Program-made: the position numbers and the translations under genes
DNA from: Vibrio injensis
Lineage (GTDB): Bacteria > Pseudomonadota > Gammaproteobacteria > Enterobacterales > Vibrionaceae
Direction: 5' to 3'
Length of the DNA stretch: 64,000 nt
NCBI RefSeq assembly: GCF_001895205.1
Contig: NZ_BDJF01000027.1
Coordinates: 698,006-762,005 of the forward strand
Notes under the pieces: generated by a model
What the model was told of the DNA's origin: nothing
Seen by the model: only the letters and a program-made list of their open reading frames with translations
The model's database searches: none
In this document: in pieces, positions 57,391 through 64,000 of the stretch
Layout of the letters: every line of letters begins with the position of its first letter
Numbering within the stretch: position 1 is the stretch's first letter

Positions 57391-57902
57391 CTAAGCGGCC
57401 ATCAATTGTGGTTTTCCGCCATTTGCTTTGTGTGACCGTTCATGATTGTAAAACCAAAGCCATTGCGTGGCATAGTCTTGAACTTCTTCAAGCGTATCAA
57501 ATAAATGTTTGCTGACCCAACTGTATCTTATTGTTTTGTTGTGTCGCTCTATATACGCATTTTGTTGTGGCTTACCAGGTTGAATGTAATCAATTCGGAT
57601 CCCCAGTTTTTTCGCCCACTCTGTAAATTCGTGGCTGATAAATTCGGGTCCATTGTCACAGCGGATCGCCATCGGTTTTGCGCGCCATTCAAGAAGCTGA
57701 TTTAGCGTTCTTAGGACCCGTATTGTTGGCAGTGAGAATCCTGCTTCAATCGCCAAACCTTCTCGTTTGAAGTCGTCGATGACGTTGAACAATCGATAAT
57801 TTCTGCCATCCGCGAGCTGGTCATGCATAAAGTCTATCGACCACACTTGGTTTGATTGGGTAGGTTCTTTCAGCGGTTCTGGTGCGTTTCTTTTGAGTCG
57901 TC
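57391..57902 (-). pseudogene. C-terminal part of outer IS3 orfB (DDE transposase)
   Basis: This encodes the rve integrase core: Asp in [15 protein letters not shown], Asp in [12 protein letters not shown] and Glu in [12 protein letters not shown]. The frame continues upstream only into the inserted element; the native N-terminal part is at 59535-59755 and ends in LRIKPRRR, which joins to [10 protein letters not shown] here. Confidence 0.85.
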
Positions 57903-57941
57903 CGGTGTTTTTCAAGTTAGTTGTCATCATTTGCTTAGATA

Positions 57942-58871
57942 TTAAGCAGCATCTTTTTCTGGATTTAAATGCACTTCACCAACAGGATCACAGTTTCTGA
58001 TATCACTAGACCAACGCCCTGGATTTTTATTTTTCGCACTCAGTAGTACCTCTGCACGATGCGCTAAGATCTCTCGATCCTTTCCACTATGACGCTCGGA
58101 AGGTGTAACATAATTTAACTTGCTATGCTTGTGCTCAGTATTATACCAACGTACAAACCCGTTGACCCAACAACGACTTTCTTCCAGACCATCAAAGCCT
58201 TTCGTGGGCCAGCTCGGTATATATTTCACGGTTCGGAACAGCGACTCAACATAAGGATTATCATCGCTGACTCGTGGTCGGCTGTACGATGAGGTAATAC
58301 CTAGCTCATCCATCTTTGCTTTGAGCGTGAGTGATTTCATTGGCGCACCGTTATCTGAGTGAAGCACTAAGGGCTGATTAAAGCATTGCTCGCGTAGTAA
58401 TGTACGCTGTAAGAGTTGTGAGGCTAACTCACCACATTCACTCTCATAGACATCATAACCAACGATTTTTCTGCTGTAGATATCTTCTATAACGCACAGG
58501 TAATAGTGTTGCCCAATCACCTTAGATGGCAAGTAAGTAATATCCCAACTGTATACTTGATTTGGCCCTGTCGCTGTGTAGCTTGTTGGTTTAGCATGTC
58601 GTTGTCTTCCTTTCTGTCGACCACGCTTATGCAGTTGACCATGTGCCTTCAATATCCGGTGGTAGCTTGAGGCAATATCTTCGCCTTTATCCAGCAAAGT
58701 CGGAACGATTTGAGTAGGTGGCAAACTAGCATATTCAGGTCGATTACATATTTCGATGATCGCTTCTCGCTCTTGTTGTGTCAGTTTATTAGCAGGCACA
58801 GGCCTGGTGCATGTTGGTCTTTTATCAGCTTGAACATTGCCCTGTTGATACCAGTGTCGATAGGTTATCAA
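57942..58871 (-). CDS. Inner IS3 transposase orfB (DDE)
   Basis: A 309-residue reading from the first ATG, with the catalytic Asp in [12 protein letters not shown], Asp in [12 protein letters not shown] and Glu in [12 protein letters not shown]. The frame is open further upstream (LTSTDERQYLI...) to overlap orfA, and is reached by a -1 shift on AAAAAAG, so the true product is an orfA-orfB fusion of about 500 residues. Confidence 0.9.
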   Translation of the reverse strand: MITYRHWYQQGNVQADKRPTCTRPVPANKLTQQEREAIIEICNRPEYASLPPTQIVPTLLDKGEDIASSYHRILKAHGQLHKRGRQKGRQRHAKPTSYTATGPNQVYSWDITYLPSKVIGQHYYLCVIEDIYSRKIVGYDVYESECGELASQLLQRTLLREQCFNQPLVLHSDNGAPMKSLTLKAKMDELGITSSYSRPRVSDDNPYVESLFRTVKYIPSWPTKGFDGLEESRCWVNGFVRWYNTEHKHSKLNYVTPSERHSGKDREILAHRAEVLLSAKNKNPGRWSSDIRNCDPVGEVHLNPEKDAA

Positions 58872-58969
58872 GTCAATCTCAGCCTCATGACAAGCTTGCT
58901 CTAAACGGCAACCATGTTGTTGAGCATCGCGAATAAGTGTTATTAGGTATTGCCTTTCATCGGTTGAGG

Positions 58970-59491
58970 TTAGTCGTCCTCGGGTTCTTCCCCGTAAAAG
59001 GCTCTCAGCTTTTTTCGTAGTACCAACAAGGCTGCCGTTTCCGCTAAGGCTTTTTCTTTAAAACGTAACTCTTTTTTAAGCGCTTTGATTTCCATTTTAT
59101 CGGCTTTCGCTTGTTTTTTTGCTTCTAGCTCCTGTTCTTTCGTTGTCATAAATCCTTGCATGCACTCATTTCGCCAAGCTTTGATTTGTTCAGGGAACAG
59201 ACCTTTCTCGCGACAATATTGGCTGAGTTCATGCTCAGTCATTGAGTAAGTTTCAGCGATGATGGCGAGTTTGGTTTGTGCAGACCACTGCTCTGATGAA
59301 GTATTGCTATTGGGCACAGGAGATCCAGAATGTCTGAGTTGTTGCCGCCAATAATACAGGGTTCCAGGACTAATGCCTTCTTCCTTTGATATTTGGCTTA
59401 CAGACATCGAAGATGGAGGCAGTAGCTTCTTAAGTATTACTTCTTTTCTTTCAGTAGAGATACGAGACACGATAAACTCATTGCCGCCCAA
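58970..59491 (-). CDS. Inner IS3 orfA (DNA-binding)
   Basis: A 173-residue protein with two helix-turn-helix units (SVSQISKEEGISPGTLYYWR and a second around MTEHELSQYCREKGLF) and a coiled-coil C-terminus. The frameshift heptamer A AAA AAG is at 59009-59015 (minus strand) just before its stop. Confidence 0.88.
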   Translation of the reverse strand: MGGNEFIVSRISTERKEVILKKLLPPSSMSVSQISKEEGISPGTLYYWRQQLRHSGSPVPNSNTSSEQWSAQTKLAIIAETYSMTEHELSQYCREKGLFPEQIKAWRNECMQGFMTTKEQELEAKKQAKADKMEIKALKKELRFKEKALAETAALLVLRKKLRAFYGEEPEDD

Positions 59492-59534
59492 TCTGGTTAA
59501 ATTTTAACAGTGACAACTATCCTGCCAGAGGGGG

Positions 59535-59755
59535 CGTCTGCGTGGTTTTATGCGCAAATTCAGCGCCAAATCGCAGTAAATTCGGTAAACCCGCTTGTGG
59601 TTCCAACCAAAACCTTTCACGTTGCGCAGGTAATGAAAATACTGGGCAACTCCCCAATCCGTTTCTTTCTCAGTTAAATCAATAAGTAAATCCGCGATCT
59701 GCGCATTTTCATCGTCATTGATCGGCTGATATCGGTAGCAGGTTTGGCTATACAA
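59535..59755 (-). pseudogene. N-terminal part of outer IS3 orfB
   Basis: It encodes YSQTCYRYQPINDDENAQI up to LRIKPRRR, the HTH_21 region preceding the rve core in IS407-like transposases. It is cut after RRR by the inner IS. The frame differs from the upstream orfA reading by a missing base. Confidence 0.8.
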
Positions 59756-60102
59756 AATGCCGCACAGGCAATACGGATAGTCACATTCCGATTGGCCACC
59801 GCGTGTTGCGCCATCGCTTTACGCTGCGACGGCTTAACCACTTTTTTGCCATCGCTTCCTGAATAATTTCGGCCTTTAAGCGCTCTTCGGCGTACATTTT
59901 TTTTCAGCCGTGCATTTTCGGCTTCCAGCTCTTTTAAACGAGCCATCAACGACGCATCCATGCCGCCAAATTTGGCTCGCCATTTGTAAAAAGTAGCCGA
60001 ACTCATGCCATGTTCACGGCACAGCTCAGGAACTGGCGTTCCCGCTTCAGCTTGTTTGAGGATCGCCATGATTTGGCTGTCGGTAAATTTTGATGTTTTC
60101 AT
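59674..60102 (-). pseudogene. Outer IS3 orfA, frameshifted
   Basis: The start MKTSKFTDSQIMAILKQAE and FYKWRAKFGGMD are the HTH_Tnp_1 domain, followed by a leucine zipper ENARLKK. After that the expected MYAEERLKAEIIQ is found only in another frame: eight A where seven are needed. The native A6G slippage site is at about 59841-59847. The long reading is thus a chimera of orfA and orfB frames. Confidence 0.8.
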
Positions 60103-60174
60103 AAAGAATCTCCTGCGTTTATGGTACGAGAAAATTCTACTTTTGACGTCAGTTAATTTATGGGGCGATTATCA

Positions 60175-60660
60175 TCCCTACTTACCATGCTCAAAAAATA
60201 GATAGAAAATATTGAGACTCGAATCGAAAAACTCATCGAGACATGCCCTGATTACCAAGCCAAAAATGAGCTATTACAGAGCGTACCTGGCATCGGAAAA
60301 ATTGCGGCAGCCTCCATCATCAGTAACGTACCTGAGCTGGGCTACATCACCAACAAACAAGCGGCTTCATTAATCGGTGTCGCTCCCATTACTCGAGAAA
60401 GTGGCAGTTATAAGGGCAAGCGAATGATCAAAGGCGGACGCATGCAAGTCAGGACAGTTTTGTACATGGCCATGATGTCTGCAATGCAATGTAACCCTGT
60501 TTTTAAACAGCACTATCAAAAGTTATTAGCCGCTGGCAAACCTAAAAAAGTAGCGATCATTGCTTGTGTCAGAAAGATGGTAGTTATCCTAAATTCTATG
60601 CTCAGAGACGGCTGCATGTGGGATGCAAACAACGCCAAAAATTAACTCTTGACACCATAG
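60175..60660 (+). mobile_element. 3' part of an IS110-family element
   Basis: It contains the transposase C-terminal domain and the right end. The right end, TTGACACCATAGTCT, meets CTTGTTAGC, an attC terminus belonging to the fic cassette. The 5' half is missing apart from a 20-base sliver at 57324. Confidence 0.82.
60202..60645 (+). pseudogene. IS110 transposase, C-terminal domain only
   Basis: A 147-residue reading with the Transposase_20 domain: LLQSVPGIGKIAAASIISNV (helix-hairpin-helix), GVAPITRESGSYKGKR with the catalytic Ser of the family (GRM), and VRTVLYMAMMSAM. A TAG stop lies directly upstream at 60199, and the RuvC-like N-terminal domain is absent. Non-functional. Confidence 0.88.
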
Positions 60661-60667
60661 TCTCTTG

Positions 60668-61396
60668 TTAGCCGATTTTCAGATCTAGCTTGAAATTACG
60701 AATGATTTTTTCATCCAAACAGCTACGTAAAAACTTATTCATTGCTGTCATATCATTAGAAGAATAGAAGTCGAGCATGAGCGTATTAAACTCTTGTTGA
60801 CGCTTAGCTTGCACATTAATGATAGGGAAACCGTTAGCTAACAAAATACCGTTCATCATGAACCGACCTGTACGTTTGTTAACATCCCAAAAAAATTGAG
60901 CGCGTGCCATTTGTAAAAATGCAGTAATTGCTTGATCGTAAACATCAGATTCGCTATTCACCTGACTCTCAACTTCAAGCCATTTTTCGTCCAACTCATC
61001 TGGAGCCGGAGGCTCATACTCTGAACCCGTGATAGAAACGTAACCAGAGCGAAATTTACCCCACTCTAACGCTTCTTCTTTGCCTGCGATATTGTGGATT
61101 TTTAAGGCGGTTTCTTTATTAAATTGGAACTCACCTTGATCAACCAAGCCAAAAATAAACTCCCATGCTCGAGCTTGGTTCATTGCCATATTTTGATCAC
61201 TAATTCGATGACCACCTACAGTGATCCCATCTAGAATGGTTTGCACCTCAGGTAAAGTCATTGCAACACCTTCGAGGTTAACAGCATCATAAACCAAAGC
61301 CGGTACATCTCTTTTGGCAAGTTGTTTGGCCAACGGTATATTGGGTTTCATATTCCACATGTTATCTGTTAATGCTGTCATAGTGATATTCTTCAA
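60668..61396 (-). CDS. Fic-domain protein in an integron cassette
   Basis: A 242-residue Fic/DOC-type protein. The active loop reads QFFWDVNKRTGRFMMNG against the family pattern HxFx(D/E)GNGRxxR: the His is replaced by Gln and two Gly are Val and Lys, while Asn, Arg, Thr-Gly-Arg remain. Classic Fic enzymes AMPylate proteins using that His, so activity here is doubtful or different. The upstream TVGGHRISDQNMAMNQARA matches the common Fic helix region. Its stop codon is the first base of an attC end, which is occupied by IS110. Gene orientation agrees with the cassettes. Confidence 0.85.
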   Translation of the reverse strand: MKNITMTALTDNMWNMKPNIPLAKQLAKRDVPALVYDAVNLEGVAMTLPEVQTILDGITVGGHRISDQNMAMNQARAWEFIFGLVDQGEFQFNKETALKIHNIAGKEEALEWGKFRSGYVSITGSEYEPPAPDELDEKWLEVESQVNSESDVYDQAITAFLQMARAQFFWDVNKRTGRFMMNGILLANGFPIINVQAKRQQEFNTLMLDFYSSNDMTAMNKFLRSCLDEKIIRNFKLDLKIG

Positions 61397-61453
61397 TGTA
61401 AGTAAAACTCGGCTAAGTATACACTTACTGATGAGTAAGGTGCTAGAAGTCGG

Positions 61454-61577
61454 CTAACGCCCGGTTAAGGGGCAGACAACGCCACTACCAAGCTTACGCA
61501 TAACACCGTAACCACCAAAACCAACGCATAATAAAAATGCCACGCATTGGCTGTCCCTCTTGAACCGTTTGTTATGC
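61454..61577 (-). repeat. attC site A (VCR-like)
   Basis: About 124 bases starting CTAACGCCCGGTTAAGGGG and ending CCTCTTGAACCGTTTGTTATGC (plus strand). It is the reverse complement of a VCR: outer GTTATGC/GCxTAACG boxes and an imperfect palindrome with the inner TAACACCGTAACCACC segment. Recombination orientation is minus. Confidence 0.9.
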
Positions 61578-62082
61578 TTAAACTTCAAACAGTTAGGTTT
61601 AAGTAACCACTAGAATAACTCAGAATTTCAAACCAACCCAAGCACCAAAACTCGTTAACCTGATCGAAACCATGATCTGAATAAAAACCGCGTTAAATTC
61701 ACTACGATCAAAAGAACAAAGTGCCCTTTCAATGAAAACCCGACCAACCAGACTCACAGCAAACTGATATGAAACTCAAATGAGGCAACAACGCTAAACC
61801 GACAGCGCCAACGAAATTGCCTTTTCATTAGGCAGCGCAAAACAATAGTAAATTGCCGATACGCTTTTGGCCGATAAGCCGAGGAACCAAATCACTCAAA
61901 GCGAATTTGAGAAAGAGAAACTAAACACAAACCAGCTCAGAGCAAAAATGAGGCAACCGCTCGACATTCACAGCATCAATTCATTTCAAACAGCGACAGC
62001 TTTGAATCATTGCCGACAAACAAGATAGAATGGCTGAAGGAATAGAGAAAAGGCCACAACCGATTGATTTTATGAGATTAAG
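61578..62082 (-). other. Integron cassette body without a clear ORF (copy 1)
   Basis: About 505 bases between attC A and B. No frame of convincing length in the cassette orientation. The sequence is about 90 percent identical by eye with 62899-63402, including GTGCCCTTTCAA, GAGGCAACAACGCT and GGCCACAACCGATTGATTTTATGA. It may encode an RNA, carry a promoter, or be a decayed gene. Confidence 0.7.
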
Positions 62083-62207
62083 CATAACGCCCACTTAAGG
62101 GGCTGACAACGCTACTACCAAGTTTCCGCATAACACTGAAACCACCGAAATCAACGCATAATGAAAATGCTGCGCGTTGGAAGTCCCTCTTGAAGTGTTT
62201 GTTATGT
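62083..62207 (-). repeat. attC site B (VCR-like)
   Basis: It runs from CATAACGCCCACTTAAGGGG to CTTGAAGTGTTTGTTATGT, with the same inner structure as site A. Confidence 0.9.
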
Positions 62208-62772
62208 TTTATTACTCATTGATTATATTGAATTTTTACAACATTTATTTGTTCCGTTCACTTTAACTCAAAATGATAAACTTGCCTACTTTCAGCAAGT
62301 ATTGTTGCCGATAAGATCCCAAACAAGTTGAAGCGAATTAGCCTGCGGAATCAAGGAGCAAACAACGCCAAAGAAAGAGGCCTTTCAGCAAAAATCGAAC
62401 CTTTTGCGTACACAATTTATCAGAGCAGAGCCAGACAAAAGCACACAAACATCGATAAACTTGCGCTAACCAAACACTGTCAGCAAGTTAGATGCCAATG
62501 AGATTCCAAACATGCTGAAGCGAAATAGCCTGCGGAATCAATGAACCAACAACACCAAAGAAAGAGACTTTTCAGCAACAGTTGAATCTTTTGCGTACAC
62601 AATTTATCAGAGCAAAGTTAGCCGAAAAAACAGAAGCCTCGTTCAACTTTCAATATCCACCAAAAAGAACAATAAACGAATAATATCAATCAATTAGAAG
62701 AGAAAACCTCTTAGATTAAACCAAGTTTCCACATTAAATTTTGTGAATTGATCTTGCTGATGCTCAATAAAA
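62208..62772 (-). other. Integron cassette body with an internal repeat
   Basis: About 565 bases between attC B and C. No supported ORF. It contains two copies of a unit of about 150 bases (62275-62426 and 62454-62614) that start GATAAACTTGC and end CACAATTTATCAGAGCA. Confidence 0.7.
62275..62614. repeat. Direct repeat inside a cassette
   Basis: The units at 62275-62426 and 62454-62614 share GATAAACTTGC, TAGCCTGCGGAATCAA, CCAAAGAAAGAG and TTGCGTACACAATTTATC. They are diverged but clearly related and in direct orientation. Confidence 0.85.
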
Positions 62773-62898
62773 CATAACGCCCGGTTAAGGGGTGAGCAAC
62801 GCAACGACCAACTCACCGCACAACACTGTAAACCACAAAAATCAACGCATTACAAAAATGCTGCGCGTTGCGAATCCCTCTTGAACCGTTTGTTATGC
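62773..62898 (-). repeat. attC site C (VCR-like)
   Basis: It runs from CATAACGCCCGGTTAAGGGG to CTTGAACCGTTTGTTATGC; same design as site A, with a more diverged inner part. Confidence 0.9.
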
Positions 62899-63402
62899 TT
62901 AAACTTCAAACACTTAAGTTTAAGCAACCATTAGAATAACTCAGACTTTCAAACCAACCAAAGCACCAAAACTCGTTAACCTGATCGAAACCATGATTTG
63001 AACAAAAACTGATATAAATTCACCTCGCTCAAAAGAACAAAGTGCCCTTTCAACGAAAATCTGGCCAACTAAACTCACAGCAAAATGGCGTAAAACTCAA
63101 ATGAGGCAACAACGCTGAACCAACAGCGCCAGCGAAATTGCCTTTTCATTAGACAGCGCAAGACAATAGAAAATTGCCGATACGCTTTTGGCCGATAAGC
63201 CAAGGAGCCAAATCACTCAAAGCGACTTTGAGGATAAGAAACTCAACACAAACCAGCTCAGAGCAAAAATGAGGCAACCGCTCGATATTCACAGCATCAA
63301 TTCTTTTCAAACAGCGACAGCATTATTCAATTGCCGACAAACAAGATCGAATAGCCGAAGGAACAGAGAAAAGGCCACAACCGATTGATTTTATGAAATT
63401 AA
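62899..63402 (-). other. Integron cassette body without a clear ORF (copy 2)
   Basis: A diverged duplicate of 61578-62082 flanked by its own attC. An opposite-strand 66-codon frame (63188-63388) is not supported. Confidence 0.7.
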
Positions 63403-63520
63403 GCATAACGCCGCGTTAAGGGGCAGACAACGCTACTACCAACTTTCCGCATAACACCGTAACCACCAAAACCAACGCATAATAAAAATGCCACGCGTTG
63501 GCTGTCCCTCTTTAACGCCT
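63403..63520 (-). repeat. attC site D, interrupted at its end by IS110
   Basis: It runs from GCATAACGCCGCGTTAAGGGG to CCTCTTTAACGCCTTGT, where the expected TTATGC is replaced by the left end of the IS110 element (ATGGATAATAAC). Confidence 0.85.
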
Positions 63521-63554
63521 TGTATGGATAATAACTAACGAATAAGGGTAAAGT

Positions 63555-63694
63555 GAGACCCAGACTTTAGCTGCAACTAAAGTTCTCTATCTGATAGTTC
63601 GATTGAACGATGGCTCCTCTATTGAGAGACCGATAACAAGAGCGAACGTCAGATAGAACTCCAAGCACCACACTCGAATAGTCTTCTGGGTCTC
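63555..63694 (+). ncRNA. Candidate IS110 bridge RNA
   Basis: Perfect outer arms GAGACCCAGA (63555-63564) and TCTGGGTCTC (63685-63694) enclose: a small hairpin ACTTTAG/CTAAAGT (63564-63583), a helix CTATCTGA/TCAGATAG (63587-63594 with 63649-63656) closing an internal loop with TTGAACG (63603-63609) and GATAACAAG (63632-63640) opposite each other around a CTCT/AGAG hairpin, and a second loop at 63660-63684. It fits the IS110 bridge RNA design: 5' stem-loop, target-binding loop, donor-binding loop. Confidence 0.7.
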
Positions 63695-63728
63695 GAACCC
63701 GCATTTAGCAAGCAAGAGTTAGCTTATT

Positions 63729-64000
63729 ATGAATACAAATACACTGCAAAACATTAATGTCGGCGTTGATACCGGCAAGTCACAATTAGATATCTATATC
63801 CGTCCTCTCGATATCTATTTTAATGTCTCCAATGATGAAAAAGGCATTAAACAAGCCATCAAAACCATTAAAAAGTACCACCCTGAACGTATTGTCATCG
63901 AAGCCACCGGACGCTTAGAAATGCCATTCATCTTAGCCTGCGATAACGCTAACTTACCCTATGTCATTGCTAATCCATTACATATCAAAAAGTTCTCCGG
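63729..64000 (+). CDS. IS110-family transposase, N-terminal part
   Basis: It encodes MNTNTLQNINVGVDTGKSQL and the following DIYI, then PERIVIEATGRLEMPF: the RuvC-like DEDD domain with Asp in VGVDTGK and Glu in IEATG. The reading frame is intact to the window edge (about 90 residues of about 310-330). Confidence 0.92.
   Translation, partial: MNTNTLQNINVGVDTGKSQLDIYIRPLDIYFNVSNDEKGIKQAIKTIKKYHPERIVIEATGRLEMPFILACDNANLPYVIANPLHIKKFS

Larger units (their letters stand above)
57903..59534 (-). mobile_element. Inner IS3-family element, apparently intact
   Basis: A 1.6-kb element inserted in orfB of the outer IS. Both junctions have CGTC (57899-57902 and 59535-59538) as a four-base target duplication. 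The ends carry imperfect 24-base inverted repeats that share TAGTTGTCA. It holds orfA and orfB with a programmed frameshift site, and no damage was seen, so it may be mobile. Confidence 0.8.
57352..60174 (-). mobile_element. Outer IS3-family (IS407-like group) element, interrupted
   Basis: Terminal inverted repeats of about 38 bases face each other: TGATAATCGCCCC... read inward from 60174 and GGTAATCCCCC... from 57352, converging on a common AAAAGTAGA. A three-base TCC flanks both ends (57349-57351, 60175-60177) as a possible target duplication. Inside are orfA (60102 leftward) and orfB split by another element. A run of eight A in orfA where seven fit, and a missing A at the start of orfB, break its frames, so it is dead even without the insertion. 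Confidence 0.85.
63519..64000 (+). mobile_element. IS110-family element, 5' part, continuing past the window
   Basis: The left end joins attC D near CCTTGT. A 200-base non-coding leader with strong structure precedes the transposase gene at 63729. The long left leader and short right end (seen in the other copy) are the layout of the IS110 group rather than IS1111. It is the same family as the 60175-60660 remnant. Confidence 0.85.

Noticed and set aside
63188..63388. 66-codon plus-strand frame in a cassette
   Set aside because: Opposite to cassette orientation and interrupted in the sister cassette copy (an early stop and frame changes).
61440..63540. Regular repeats suggesting a CRISPR array
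   Set aside because: The repeats are about 125 bases with internal palindromes and outer GTTATGC/GCATAAC boxes, which is attC structure; spacing is 500-700 bases.
63660..63684. Assigning donor guides in the second loop of the candidate bridge RNA
   Set aside because: Only ATAGTCT matches the element's right end, and in the wrong sense for its place in the loop, so no assignment was made.
63519..64000. IS1111-attC group element
   Set aside because: These also target attC, but have the long non-coding part at the right end; here it is at the left and the right end of the sister copy is about 15 bases after the stop, which fits the IS110 group.

Overview
The window looks like part of a Vibrio chromosome, most likely chromosome II. 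The clearest clues are the vxrA-vxrB cell-wall-stress operon with its Vibrio-type companions, DUF3389, DUF3319 and DUF2861 proteins, a HlyU/ComFB pair, and at the right end a set of attC sites that read like Vibrio cholerae repeats (VCRs) of a chromosomal integron. Species cannot be fixed from the sequence alone.

Layout. (1) 1-6.4 kb: a minus-strand four-carbon acid sugar (tetronate/threonate) catabolic operon (LtnD, OtnK, OtnC, OtnI, DenD, GntP-type permease) with a divergent DeoR-type regulator. (2) 6.7-12.3 kb: an AT-rich tripartite tricarboxylate transporter (tctC-tctB-tctA) followed by a CitA/CitB-type two-component system. (3) 12.5-32 kb: housekeeping and accessory genes: ABC-F protein YbiT, alanine racemase, the glycyl-radical pair YjjI/YjjW, a DUF1538 membrane protein with a PII-like and a CBS protein, cytochrome b561 plus YceI, a formate/nitrite channel fused to CBS domains with a divergent LysR regulator, an OLD-type nuclease, a 5'-nucleotidase-like protein, and an Alx/TerC protein behind a yybP-ykoY manganese riboswitch. 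(4) 32-45.4 kb: PhnA, an M48 lipoprotein protease, a thioesterase, SgrR, a LysR regulator, a frameshifted Pat/YfiQ acetyltransferase, a SPOR lipoprotein, Ddl, a tyrosine-recombinase-like protein, YciH and MetY. (5) 45.6-57.3 kb: the vxr operon, pntAB, HlyU/ComFB-like genes, and two diguanylate cyclases. (6) 57.3-64 kb: the mobile end of the window. An IS3-family element is interrupted by a second IS3-family element, and both sit inside an IS110 remnant. These are followed by a Fic-domain cassette, four attC sites and cassettes without a clear gene, and the 5' part of a second IS110 copy.

The most notable signal is the 200-base leader of the right-hand IS110 copy. It can fold into a long stem with two internal modules. 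The first internal loop carries two short segments that match, in the expected opposite senses, the two halves of the attC end that the element interrupts. This is what a bridge RNA programmed for integron recombination sites would look like. Both IS110 ends visible here abut an attC end. Other points of interest are an apparently intact nested IS with a classic A6G frameshift site, twin ORF-less cassettes, a Fic protein with Gln in place of the catalytic His, the FNT-CBS fusion with an internal ribosome binding site, a Met-rich short ORF overlapping metY, and a terminator that contains the yoaH Shine-Dalgarno sequence.

Cassettes and attC sites are oriented on the minus strand, so the integrase end of the array should lie to the right, outside the window, and the 57-61 kb region is the distal edge.
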